This document shows, one piece after another, positions 18,685 to 26,861 of a DNA stretch of 64,000 nt. Within the stretch, counting starts at the first letter, position 1. Every line of letters starts with the position of its first letter. The DNA comes from JACMLD01 sp038207265. Its GTDB lineage: Bacteria > Bacteroidota > Bacteroidia > Chitinophagales > Chitinophagaceae. The notes under the pieces were generated by a model. That model was not told the origin of the DNA and ran no database searches. It saw only the letters and a program-made list of their open reading frames with translations. The stretch is from assembly GCA_038207265.1 (NCBI GenBank), contig JBBQZZ010000019.1, positions 1-64,000 of the forward strand, read 5' to 3'. A program made the translations under genes and the position numbers.

Positions 18685-19317
18685 ATGGCGACCCAAAAAC
18701 TGATCATATTCCCTTTTAATGGCAATGGCATTGAAGCACTCGACTGCATAGATGCCAATGAATATGACTTCCTGGGATTCATTGATGACAGCCCTGAAAA
18801 ACTTGCCGCAAAAAACAAATGGCCGGTTAACAAGCGCGACTTTTTACAGCAACATCCGGATGCCATGGTACTGGCTGTTCCGGGTAGCCCAACTTCTTAC
18901 CAAAAAAGAGCGGAATACATTGCATCATTAAATATACCTGCAGACAGGTTTGCTTCTATCGTTCATCCTGCTGCCAGTATTGGAAAAGATGTAAAAATTG
19001 GTTGCAACTGTCTTATTATGGCCGGTGTGGTAATTACCAGTAATGCGGTAATTGGAAATCATGTATGTATTCTGCCTAACACCGTCATTCATCACGATGC
19101 GGTCATCAAAGATTATACATTGATCGGCTGCAATGTGGCCATTGCCGGTGGTACAACTGTTGGAAGCAATTGCTATATAGGCAGTGGTACCAATATGATG
19201 AATGGAATCAATATAGGCGATAGAACATTGGTGGGTCTGGGAAGTAACGTACTGTCAAGTGTACCCGAAAATTCAAAAATTGCAGGAAACCCTGCCAGGC
19301 AAATAAAAGTTAAATAA
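18685..19317 (+). CDS. PglD/NeuD-like sugar O/N-acyltransferase
   Basis: Acyltransferase of 210 residues with the two-part architecture of the PglD/NeuD family: an N-terminal Rossmann-like substrate domain (KLIIFPFNGNGIEALDCI, FLGFIDDSPEKL) of about 90 residues, then a left-handed beta helix (IGKDVKIGCNCLIMAG, IGNHVCILPNTVIHHDAVIKDY). The His pair in VIHHDAVI is at the position of the catalytic base. It could N-acetylate a 4-amino sugar nucleotide or O-acetylate a sugar. The stop overlaps the next start (TAATG), so it is translationally coupled to the GT2 gene. Confidence 0.85.
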   Translation: MATQKLIIFPFNGNGIEALDCIDANEYDFLGFIDDSPEKLAAKNKWPVNKRDFLQQHPDAMVLAVPGSPTSYQKRAEYIASLNIPADRFASIVHPAASIGKDVKIGCNCLIMAGVVITSNAVIGNHVCILPNTVIHHDAVIKDYTLIGCNVAIAGGTTVGSNCYIGSGTNMMNGINIGDRTLVGLGSNVLSSVPENSKIAGNPARQIKVK

Positions 19318-20270
19318 TGCAACCGCTAACTATTACGACTCCTGATATCTCTATCATCATTCCTTTCCTGAATGAAGAAGACAATATCAGCAACCTTGGA
19401 AATGGTTTAAATGCATTTATTGAAGCCAATAAAAATATTCATTTTGAAATTATCCTGGTGAATGATGGTTCAACAGATAACTCGGTAGAAGCCATCAGGA
19501 GGGCAAGCTTCCCTCCCACTACCAAACTAATTTCGCTGTCCCAGAATTTTGGATCTCATGCCGCATTAAGAGCCGGTATATTGCACGCTTCAGGTACTCA
19601 CACTACTTTTCTATATGCGGATCTGCAGGATCCGGTGGAGAATATCATCAATATGCACAATAAGGCTTTGTCTGGAAATCATATTGTGTGGGCTCACCGT
19701 GCTGCAACACAAAATTCTTTTTTTGAGCGACAGTTCTCGAAATTGTATTCGCACCTGATGCGCAAATACGTAAACCGTAATTACCCGGCCAAAGGTTTTG
19801 ATGTGGTAATGTTTAACCGCAAGGTTACCGAAGCCGTCAATAAGAATATTGAAAACAACTCGAGTGTTTTTTTACAGATACTCAATTTGGGATTCAAGCA
19901 GGATTTTATCGAATACCAGAAAGCGCCCAGGAAGGCCGGAAAATCCAAATGGACTGTTTCGAAAAAAATAAAATTACTGATCGACTCATTTGTTGCATTT
20001 TCATTTGCACCCATCAGGTTGGTATCATTTGTAGGTATCATGTTTTTTATTTTCGGCGTCATCTGGACTGCATACATCATACTAAGGAAATTAATTTTTA
20101 ATGACCTTGCCAGTGGCTGGCCCGCAATTGTATCGATACTAACAATCGGATTTGGCATCACTAATATTTCTCTTGGCATAATAGCTGAATACCTTTGGCG
20201 TACTTTGGACGCCAGCCGTAAACGACCCGTTTTCATTATTGATGAAATAATTGAATTAAACCATTCATGA
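19317..20270 (+). CDS. DPM1/ArnC-like polyprenyl-phosphate glycosyltransferase (GT2)
   Basis: GT-A glycosyltransferase of 317 residues with two C-terminal membrane helices (about 225-250 and 268-292). Motifs are DISIIIPFLNEEDNIS, LVNDGSTDNSVEA and the metal site YADLQDP, and KRKPVF-like ending SRKRPVFIID. This is the pattern of ArnC, GtrB and dolichol-phosphate-mannose-synthase-like enzymes, which load a sugar onto undecaprenyl phosphate on the cytoplasmic face. The gene overlaps a small flippase gene by four bases, which supports a lipid-linked donor route to the periplasm. Confidence 0.88.
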   Translation: MQPLTITTPDISIIIPFLNEEDNISNLGNGLNAFIEANKNIHFEIILVNDGSTDNSVEAIRRASFPPTTKLISLSQNFGSHAALRAGILHASGTHTTFLYADLQDPVENIINMHNKALSGNHIVWAHRAATQNSFFERQFSKLYSHLMRKYVNRNYPAKGFDVVMFNRKVTEAVNKNIENNSSVFLQILNLGFKQDFIEYQKAPRKAGKSKWTVSKKIKLLIDSFVAFSFAPIRLVSFVGIMFFIFGVIWTAYIILRKLIFNDLASGWPAIVSILTIGFGITNISLGIIAEYLWRTLDASRKRPVFIIDEIIELNHS

Positions 20271-20638
20271 TAAAAGCTGTTATTTTTTGTTTCTTCTACG
20301 CCGTCCTCAATGTTTCCGGCGCCGCTATCATAAAGTGGAAGCTTAAGGGCAAAGTACTGAATGAACTCAGTCACTGGATAAACTTTTTACTGAACCTGCA
20401 GGTAATAGCGGCCTTTGCGTTGATATTTGTTTCAGCATTGGTAATGTTTAAGGCGCTTTCTACAGCTGATTTTTCTTTTGTTATTCCCGTTTCAGCCGGA
20501 ATCAATTTTGTATTAACACTGATTGCTGGCTATTATATTTTCAAAGACAAGATTAATTTTGTTTCCTTTATAGGATTTGCATTTATTTTATCAGGTATCA
20601 TTATATTAAGTATAAACAACGCAAGACATGCACAATAA
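20267..20638 (+). CDS. small four-helix EamA/SMR-like transporter (ArnE/F-like flippase)
   Basis: Membrane protein of 123 residues with four predicted helices, the size and shape of small-multidrug-resistance/ArnE-ArnF proteins. It contains KALSTADFSFVIPVSAGINF, resembling the conserved P-x-x-x-G helix of the SMR group. Overlap with the preceding polyprenyl-phosphate glycosyltransferase gene (ATGA) suggests that it flips the lipid-linked monosaccharide. ArnE and ArnF act as a pair in enterobacteria; here only one gene is present, so it may form a homodimer. Function is inferred from context. Confidence 0.75.
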   Translation: MIKAVIFCFFYAVLNVSGAAIIKWKLKGKVLNELSHWINFLLNLQVIAAFALIFVSALVMFKALSTADFSFVIPVSAGINFVLTLIAGYYIFKDKINFVSFIGFAFILSGIIILSINNARHAQ

Positions 20639-21605
20639 AGTAAAAGACAGCACCATACTGGTAACAGGTGGTGCAGGGTTTATTGGTTCTTATGTAATTG
20701 AAGAACTTATTCCCCTGCAACCTAAAAAAATAATCATCATTGATAATTTCATCAGGGGCAGCAGGGCCAATATGAAAAGCTTCGCCAATAACCCATTGGT
20801 TGAATTACACGACGGTGATATCCGCGACACCGCTTTGCTGGAAAAATGCATCGCCGGAACGGATTATGTATTTCATATGGCGGCACTGCGCATCAATGCC
20901 TGCGCAGCAGACCCGAAAGAAGGATTTGAAGTAATGCTCAAGTCTACATTTGACGTTGCTACCCTATGTGCAAAACATAAAATCAAAAAAGTAATTTATA
21001 GTTCAAGTGCATCGGTATATGGGCTGGCACAACATTTTCCAACGCCGGAAACCGATAACCCGTATAACAATCAAACTTTCTATGGTGCCGCCAAAATGTG
21101 GGGCGAACAATTGTTCAGAAGTTTCAAATTTATGTATGGGCTCGACTATGTGGCCCTGCGATATTTCAATGCTTACGGACCAAGAATGGATACAGATGGA
21201 AAATATACAGAAGTAATGATTAAATGGCTGGATTGTATACGTGATGGCAAAAATCCGCTCATTTATGGCGACGGTTCTACTACCATGGATTTTGTGTATG
21301 TAAAAGATATTGCAAAATCAAATGTGGCAGCATTACAAGCCGATGTAACCGATGAGGCGTTTAATATCGGCAATTGTGAAGAAACAAGCCTCGCCATGTT
21401 GCTGGATGTTTTCCTGAAAGTAAATAAGTCGACATTGGTACCGGAACACCGCGAAGAAAATTCTATCAATCCTGTTTCAAGAAGACTCGCTGATATTTCA
21501 AAAGCTAAAAAATTATTGAATTTTGTGCCAACCGTGAGCTTAGAAAAAGGATTAAAAGAATTAAGTGAATGGTATTTTGAAAAAATAAAAATAACTACCA
21601 ACTAA
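20628..21605 (+). CDS. NAD-dependent sugar-nucleotide epimerase/dehydratase (extended SDR)
   Basis: Extended SDR of 325 residues. TILVTGGAGFIGSYV is the glycine-rich NAD motif, DGDIRD the adenine-binding acid, YSSSASVYG carries the catalytic Ser and FYGAAKMWGEQL the YxxxK pair. RYFNAYGPRMD and YGDGSTTMDFVYVKDIA are the substrate-binding segments of UDP-glucose 4-epimerase-like enzymes. It overlaps the flippase gene by 11 bases and the next aminotransferase by one base. In this setting it may make a keto sugar for the aminotransferase or a simple epimer; the exact reaction cannot be read. Confidence 0.87.
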   Translation: MHNKVKDSTILVTGGAGFIGSYVIEELIPLQPKKIIIIDNFIRGSRANMKSFANNPLVELHDGDIRDTALLEKCIAGTDYVFHMAALRINACAADPKEGFEVMLKSTFDVATLCAKHKIKKVIYSSSASVYGLAQHFPTPETDNPYNNQTFYGAAKMWGEQLFRSFKFMYGLDYVALRYFNAYGPRMDTDGKYTEVMIKWLDCIRDGKNPLIYGDGSTTMDFVYVKDIAKSNVAALQADVTDEAFNIGNCEETSLAMLLDVFLKVNKSTLVPEHREENSINPVSRRLADISKAKKLLNFVPTVSLEKGLKELSEWYFEKIKITTN

Positions 21606-22735
21606 TGATACCCATCGCTAAACCTTATTTAACAAAGAAAGAAGCCAAGGCTGCTTATGACACCATCCTTACCGGTTGGATTACCCAGGGACCACGCGTA
21701 GCTGAATTTGAAGAAAAATTTGCAGCTTATACCGGCGCTAAATATGCCGTTGCAGTTTCTAATTGTACTACGGCGCTTCACCTGGCAATGATTGTAGCAG
21801 GAGTAGGACCCGGTGATGAAGTCATCTGTCCTTCTATGAGCTATATAGCAACTGCGAATTCCATTAAATACGTAAATGCCAAACCCGTATTTGCGGAAGT
21901 TAATCCGGAAACTTACAACCTCGATGTTGCGGATACCGAAAGAAAAATTACTTCTAAAACCAAAGCAATCCTGCTGGTACACCAGATAGGAATGCCAGCG
22001 GATATAGATGCGTTCCAGGCCCTGGCCACTAAATACAATCTTAAACTGATTGAAGATGCCGCTTGTGCAGCAGGTTCCAGTTATAAAGACAGGAAAATAG
22101 GAAGTCATTCTGAACTGGTTTGTTTTTCATTGCACCCGCGCAAAGTAATCTCAACAGGTGATGGTGGTTTTATTACTACCAACAATGAAGAACACTATAA
22201 GAGAATGAAATTATTAAGACAGCATGGTATGTCTGTTAATGACAGGGTAAGACATGAATCTGCAAAAATCATTTTTGAGGATCACATTGAAGTAGGTTAC
22301 AACTACCGACTTACTGATATACAGGCAGCGGTTGGAATACAACAACTGGAAAAACTGGATTGGATTGTGAACAAGCGCAGGAAAATTGCAAAAAAATACA
22401 ATGCTGCATTTAAGCATATCACTTGCATCCGGATACCAAAAGAGAAGAAGGGATATTTTTCAAATTATCAGTCTTACAGTATTTACCTGAAAGATGATTG
22501 CCCTATCAGCCGGAATGATTTGATGCAAAAGCTCCTGGATGCAGGTATCTCATCAAGAAGAGGAATTATGACAACGCATCGTGAAACAGCCTACAAAGAA
22601 GAATGTGCAGGCCTTTCATTGCCAATATCAGAAAAAGCAGCTGACAGAAGCATTATCCTTCCCTTATACATTCCCATGAAAGACGAGGATATACTATTGG
22701 TAATAGATACTTTTACATCCTTATTAAAAGGATGA
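21605..22735 (+). CDS. DegT/DnrJ/EryC1/StrS aminotransferase (second copy)
   Basis: PLP aminotransferase of 376 residues, distinct from the copy at 17575. It has GWITQGPRVAEFEEKFAAYTG, SNCTTALHLAMIVAGVGPGDEVI, LIEDAACAAGS and the PLP lysine Lys180 in SLHPRKVISTGDGG, the form typical of enzymes that aminate C4 (PglE/PseC/Per-like). The ending differs from the first copy in containing SSRRGIMTTHRE. It is coupled to the upstream SDR (TAATG) and followed by a Gfo/Idh gene, so these form a second sugar-modification module. Confidence 0.9.
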   Translation: MIPIAKPYLTKKEAKAAYDTILTGWITQGPRVAEFEEKFAAYTGAKYAVAVSNCTTALHLAMIVAGVGPGDEVICPSMSYIATANSIKYVNAKPVFAEVNPETYNLDVADTERKITSKTKAILLVHQIGMPADIDAFQALATKYNLKLIEDAACAAGSSYKDRKIGSHSELVCFSLHPRKVISTGDGGFITTNNEEHYKRMKLLRQHGMSVNDRVRHESAKIIFEDHIEVGYNYRLTDIQAAVGIQQLEKLDWIVNKRRKIAKKYNAAFKHITCIRIPKEKKGYFSNYQSYSIYLKDDCPISRNDLMQKLLDAGISSRRGIMTTHRETAYKEECAGLSLPISEKAADRSIILPLYIPMKDEDILLVIDTFTSLLKG

Positions 22736-22779
22736 AACCGATAACGGTTGATGATAAAAAATAATTTAAGATTTACACT

Positions 22780-23790
22780 ATGATAAAGGTTGGAATTATT
22801 GGAATCGGGAAAATGGGTATCTCTCACCTCGCCATATTGGGCGCGCATCCTGATGTACAGGTGGTAGGTGTATGTGATACTTCAAAGATGATGATTGATG
22901 CAATTGAAAAATACAGCGGCTTTCCATGCTTCACGGACCATCTCAAAATGCTTGACAATGCCAGGCCCGATGCTGTTTTTGTAGCGGTTCCTACAAAATT
23001 TCATGCTAAAATGGTGGAGGATTTATTGAATAGAGACATCCATGTTTTTGCAGAAAAACCTTTTTGCCTCAACCCGGAAGAAGGAAAACCATTGATAGCC
23101 CTCGCAAAACAAAAGAAACTGGTGAACCAGGTGGGTTATCATAATAAGTTTGTTGGAACTTTCCAGGAAGTGAAGAAAATTGTTGATGGTGGTTGGTTGG
23201 GAGAAATATATCATTTTCATGGACAGGCATACGGACCCGTAGTAATAAAACCCAAACAAGACACCTGGAGATCAAAGCCAGAAGATGGTGGCGGGTGTTT
23301 GATGGACTACGCTTCTCATGTAATTGATCTGATAAATAACATACTCGCCCCCGTTAGTTCCGTAAAAGCAAGCATGTTGAAATCCATTTTTTCTAAAGAT
23401 GTGGATGATGCTGTTTTTGCGATGCTTGAATTAAGCAATAAAGTGACCGGCCTGCTAACCGTTAACTGGAGCGATGACACCATTCGAAAAATGTCTACTT
23501 CCGTTACCATCAATGCCAAAGGAGGAAAACTGGTATCAGACGCGAATGAACTAAAAGTTTATTTCAAGGATAATAATTGCCCGGAGGGATATTCAAAAGG
23601 TTGGAACGTGAAATATGTTACTGATCTCACCAAAGAAGTAGCGTTTTACCTGCGTGGAGAAGAATATTCTTCACAAGTTGATTATTTCGTTCAGGCAGTC
23701 CAGGGTAAAGTTCCCAATAGCATCAATAGTTTTGAAAGCGCCTGGCATACAGACAATGCAATCTCATTAATAAGAAAAGCACAAAAATAA
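22780..23790 (+). CDS. Gfo/Idh/MocA oxidoreductase (second copy)
   Basis: NAD(P)-dependent oxidoreductase of 336 residues. VGIIGIGKMGISHLAILGAHPDVQ is the Rossmann segment and VFAEKPFCLNPEE the EKP signature. GGGCLMDYASHVIDLI supplies the conserved catalytic D-x-x-x-H-x-x-D/N pattern. It is not closely similar to the copy at 16040, so it probably acts on a different sugar. It lies four bases before an aldo/keto-reductase-like gene with a GTG start, and the two may catalyse consecutive redox steps. Confidence 0.86.
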   Translation: MIKVGIIGIGKMGISHLAILGAHPDVQVVGVCDTSKMMIDAIEKYSGFPCFTDHLKMLDNARPDAVFVAVPTKFHAKMVEDLLNRDIHVFAEKPFCLNPEEGKPLIALAKQKKLVNQVGYHNKFVGTFQEVKKIVDGGWLGEIYHFHGQAYGPVVIKPKQDTWRSKPEDGGGCLMDYASHVIDLINNILAPVSSVKASMLKSIFSKDVDDAVFAMLELSNKVTGLLTVNWSDDTIRKMSTSVTINAKGGKLVSDANELKVYFKDNNCPEGYSKGWNVKYVTDLTKEVAFYLRGEEYSSQVDYFVQAVQGKVPNSINSFESAWHTDNAISLIRKAQK

Positions 23791-23794
23791 TACT

Positions 23795-24667
23795 GTGGAA
23801 AGAATTTTATTTGGCGACAACCAGTTTTTTGCCGTAAACCATATTTCAGACGAAAAGTCAATGGCCCAATCCATCCGTTTCAAAAATGATGCGGCCATTG
23901 TTAGGACGCTTGACTATGCAATCGAAGCAGGAGTTAATACTTTCATGTGTACCACCCATGACCGGATTGCTAACATCTGCCAGGTGATAAGAGACAATCC
24001 GGCGAAATATAAAAATTTCAAAATTTTTCCCTGCATGCCTTATGCGCATAAATATGCGAATGCAGTAACTGAAATGGGTATTGCAGGAACATTAAAAACA
24101 TATGTTCCCGGCAATTTTGTTGGTTCCATGTTCAAAGGTGGCGTAGCTTTTCTGTCGAAAGATTATATGTCTATCATGGAATTGCTGATAGATGCAGAAA
24201 TGAAAATGTTTAAAGGAATTGATACTCCGGTAATCTTTTTGCAGAATGTGATAACTGATTTATTACTTGGATTAAGAATGACTGATGTTTTGGTTTCTTA
24301 TCATAAATATGTAGCCAAAAAATACAACGTCGAAGCAGGTTTTATTACCATGAACCTGCCAATGTTGTTGAATGTACTGGAAGGTGCCGGCATCAAAAAT
24401 CCAATTATATGTTCTTCTATAAATAAAGCAGGCTTCAGAATGTCTGGCGGAAAAGCATTGTACGAGCAAACTCTTCGTACCAGACAATTCCGCGCCATTG
24501 CCATGCAGGTTTTGGCAGGAGGTGCTGTTTCACCAAAAGAAGCCATCGAGTATGTTTGCAGTCTGCCCAACATAGAATCAATACTTTTTGGCGCGTCCTC
24601 AAAGGGCAATATCAACGAAACGGTTTCACTCATCAATAATTTCGACCAGGCAACTTTGGCAAAGTGA
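23795..24667 (+). CDS. uncharacterised aldo/keto-reductase-like TIM-barrel protein
   Basis: Protein of 290 residues starting with GTG (MERILFGDNQFFAVNHIS). I do not recognise a named family with certainty. It contains AAIVRTLDYAIEAGVNTFMCT, resembling the second barrel segment of aldo/keto reductases, and ends with PNIESILFGASSKGNINETVSLI, resembling their NADPH-binding C-terminus (I-x-x-x-x-x-GA-S-x-x-x-x-x-E). The usual Asp-Tyr-Lys-His tetrad cannot be identified, so it may bind sugar or cofactor without classic reductase chemistry. Close spacing after a Gfo/Idh gene and position in the polysaccharide locus point to sugar-nucleotide metabolism. Confidence 0.5.
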   Translation: MERILFGDNQFFAVNHISDEKSMAQSIRFKNDAAIVRTLDYAIEAGVNTFMCTTHDRIANICQVIRDNPAKYKNFKIFPCMPYAHKYANAVTEMGIAGTLKTYVPGNFVGSMFKGGVAFLSKDYMSIMELLIDAEMKMFKGIDTPVIFLQNVITDLLLGLRMTDVLVSYHKYVAKKYNVEAGFITMNLPMLLNVLEGAGIKNPIICSSINKAGFRMSGGKALYEQTLRTRQFRAIAMQVLAGGAVSPKEAIEYVCSLPNIESILFGASSKGNINETVSLINNFDQATLAK

Positions 24668-24800
24668 ATAATAAAATGATAACCACGAATAAATCTATTG
24701 GAGGGTTGTTTGAAATAAAAACGAAGAAATATTATAGTTAGATTCAATATAGAGAATTTTCTTTTGCTAAGAGCGTTAATATTATATATGATATTAATTT

Positions 24801-26186
24801 ATGAATAAACATTCCTTCTATTTTTTCCGCACATTATTGTGGCTTTGGGATGTAATTTCACTTAACCTGGTATTATTTCTCACCAGCCTCTTCGTTCACA
24901 AGGCTGACCTAATAGTCCTGAAGGAATATCAATTATTTTTTGCCGTTGTTAATCTTTTCTGGATGGCGGCAGTTTACCTCACTGCTTTGTACCTGAGTAA
25001 AAACTGGCTTGACTTTGAAGTATTTTTCAAACGTACAGCCAAATGTTATATTCTAACCACTTCTGCCGTATTCCTGTTTATTTTCCTGTATCATTATCCG
25101 TATTCCCGGCTTTTCATGATAATATTTATTACAGGTTTTGCGGTAATACTTACTATTAACCGCGTTATTTTTAACCTGCTTGTCATATCATTAAAAAGCC
25201 AGTTTAGCCTGGTGAAAAATGTGGTGGTGCTGGGTCACAATAGTCTTTCGATGAAGCTTATCAACTATTTTCAAAAAGAAGCTAAGTTGGTAAAACTGGC
25301 TGGCTGCTTCGACGAAGAAGGTAAAATACAGGATACGCCTGAGCTCCCTGTTATTAAGAATCTGCGCGATTGTATGGACTTTGTAAAAGCAAACCAGGTG
25401 ACGGAAATTTATTCAACATTGACTCCTGAACATTATCCTTTTTTATATGAACTCGCCAAAGAGGCAGAAAAGCAATTTGTCTATTTTAAGTTTGTGCCCG
25501 ATTACCAGATTTTTGTGGACAGGAATATTTATGTTGACTTCGTGAATGATATTCCGGTTCTTTCATTACGAAAAGAACCGCTTGAAGATACCGGTAACCG
25601 AATTAAAAAAAGAAGCCTGGATATTATCATGAGCACACTGGTGATAATTTTTATCCTCTCATGGCTAATTCCATTGATTGCGATCCTGATTAAACTGGAG
25701 TCCCGCGGCCCTGTATTTTTTATCCAGGCAAGATCTGGTAAAAGCAATCGTCCATTCCGTTGCATCAAATTCAGGAGTCTACGGGTGAATGATGAAGCAG
25801 ATTCCAAGCAGGTTACCAGGAATGATAACAGGATTACAAGACTGGGTGGCTTTATGCGCAAAGCCAATATTGATGAGCTACCACAATTCTTTAATATCTT
25901 TTTAGGAGATATGTCATTGGTTGGTCCAAGACCACACATGCTGAAACATACCGAAGATTTTGCAGGTCTTTACAAAGAATATATGATTCGACACTTCGTA
26001 AAACCCGGACTTACCGGCTGGGCACAGGTTCACGGATTCAGGGGTGAAATCAAAGACAATAATTTTCTGCAAAAAAGAGTGGAATACGATATCTGGTATA
26101 TGGAGAACTGGTCTTTGTGGCTTGATCTCAGGATTATACTGATGACCGTATTTGTAACGATCAAAGGCGATAAGAATGCCTTTTGA
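24801..26186 (+). CDS. WcaJ-type undecaprenyl-phosphate sugar phosphotransferase
   Basis: Initiating polyprenol phosphate phosphoglycosyltransferase of 461 residues that transfers a hexose-1-phosphate to undecaprenyl phosphate. Four N-terminal membrane helices are followed by a CoA-binding-like Rossmann region (NVVVLGHNSLSMKL, about residues 140-240), a further membrane segment (about 273-297) and the catalytic domain. The latter has KRSLDIIMS, GPVFFIQARSGKSNRPFRCIKFRSLR, the catalytic DELPQFFNIFLGDMSLVGPRP and PGLTGWAQVHGFRGE. This is the full large form (WcaJ/WbaP-like). It closes the locus, 133 bases after the previous gene, and starts repeat-unit assembly. Confidence 0.93.
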   Translation: MNKHSFYFFRTLLWLWDVISLNLVLFLTSLFVHKADLIVLKEYQLFFAVVNLFWMAAVYLTALYLSKNWLDFEVFFKRTAKCYILTTSAVFLFIFLYHYPYSRLFMIIFITGFAVILTINRVIFNLLVISLKSQFSLVKNVVVLGHNSLSMKLINYFQKEAKLVKLAGCFDEEGKIQDTPELPVIKNLRDCMDFVKANQVTEIYSTLTPEHYPFLYELAKEAEKQFVYFKFVPDYQIFVDRNIYVDFVNDIPVLSLRKEPLEDTGNRIKKRSLDIIMSTLVIIFILSWLIPLIAILIKLESRGPVFFIQARSGKSNRPFRCIKFRSLRVNDEADSKQVTRNDNRITRLGGFMRKANIDELPQFFNIFLGDMSLVGPRPHMLKHTEDFAGLYKEYMIRHFVKPGLTGWAQVHGFRGEIKDNNFLQKRVEYDIWYMENWSLWLDLRIILMTVFVTIKGDKNAF

Positions 26187-26396
26187 TAATCATTCAGCCC
26201 AAACATTTCTGCAATAGCCCTCACGTGTAATCATTCTCCAATCAATTCCTTTCTCCGTTTTAGGTTTTATCATTAATTATCTTCAACTGTAACTACCCAC
26301 CAATTTTTTCCCTTTCATTAATGCATTAAGTAAAGTCTGAAAGAACTTTTTAATAGACTTTAACCTGGCTCAATTTCAGCGTTTGTCGTTCAGAGA
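26187..26396. other. intergenic region after the polysaccharide locus
   Basis: AT-rich with no recognisable gene, terminator or repeat. It separates the initiating transferase from the isomerase remnant. The remnant frame can be followed back only to a stop at 26361-26363. Confidence 0.5.
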
Positions 26397-26618
26397 TTGC
26401 TGATGCCTTATGCAAAAGGCATCCATGCAACAACGCATGTGTTCGATGCAAATGGAAACGATACTGAAACTGATTTTGGTAAAATGTTTCGTATCATCAA
26501 ACAATCCGGTTTCAATGGCTGGGTGAGCATTGAAAATAAAGGAGGGGTACTCAAAATGTATGGCAAAGATTCAAAATACCCGGATGACGATGCCGGAGTG
26601 CCTGCCCCCAAAAATTAA
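26397..26618 (+). pseudogene. remnant of sugar-phosphate isomerase/epimerase (AP_endonuc_2-like)
   Basis: A 73-residue frame encodes only the C-terminal barrel end of a xylose-isomerase-like TIM-barrel protein: LMPYAKGIHATTHVFDANGNDTE followed by DFGKMFRIIKQSGFNGWVSIE. In intact family members (about 280-300 residues) this segment, with the metal-binding His region of KTH-F-D, lies near the end. The first three quarters are absent and the tail after SIENKGG no longer resembles the family, so both ends look degraded. A TTG or the ATG at 26403 could start it, but a functional enzyme is unlikely. Confidence 0.55.
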
Positions 26619-26861
26619 TAGAAAAAGTTGCGGCAGTATAACTTTTCTTATTGAATTGAATTGAATTAATTTGGTTAAATCTTATCAACATTATCAAAAA
26701 GACAGGTTTCAATTTGCATCTCATAGATGCGAGGCAATTTCAAAACATCCCTTAAGTTTAGTTGAAATAAAAATTTTTCATTTCAACCCAATGCTTACTC
26801 AAATTCATTTTGTATTCATTGCAACCTGCTTTTTGTAACTTGTTGCAATAAATCTAAATAT
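26619..26861. other. intergenic region upstream of carboxylesterase
   Basis: It holds a short direct repeat of TGAAT-type pentamers (about 26652-26668) and a perfect 6-bp hairpin with arms GCATCT and AGATGC around CAT at 26716-26730. No gene or clear promoter is seen. Confidence 0.4.
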
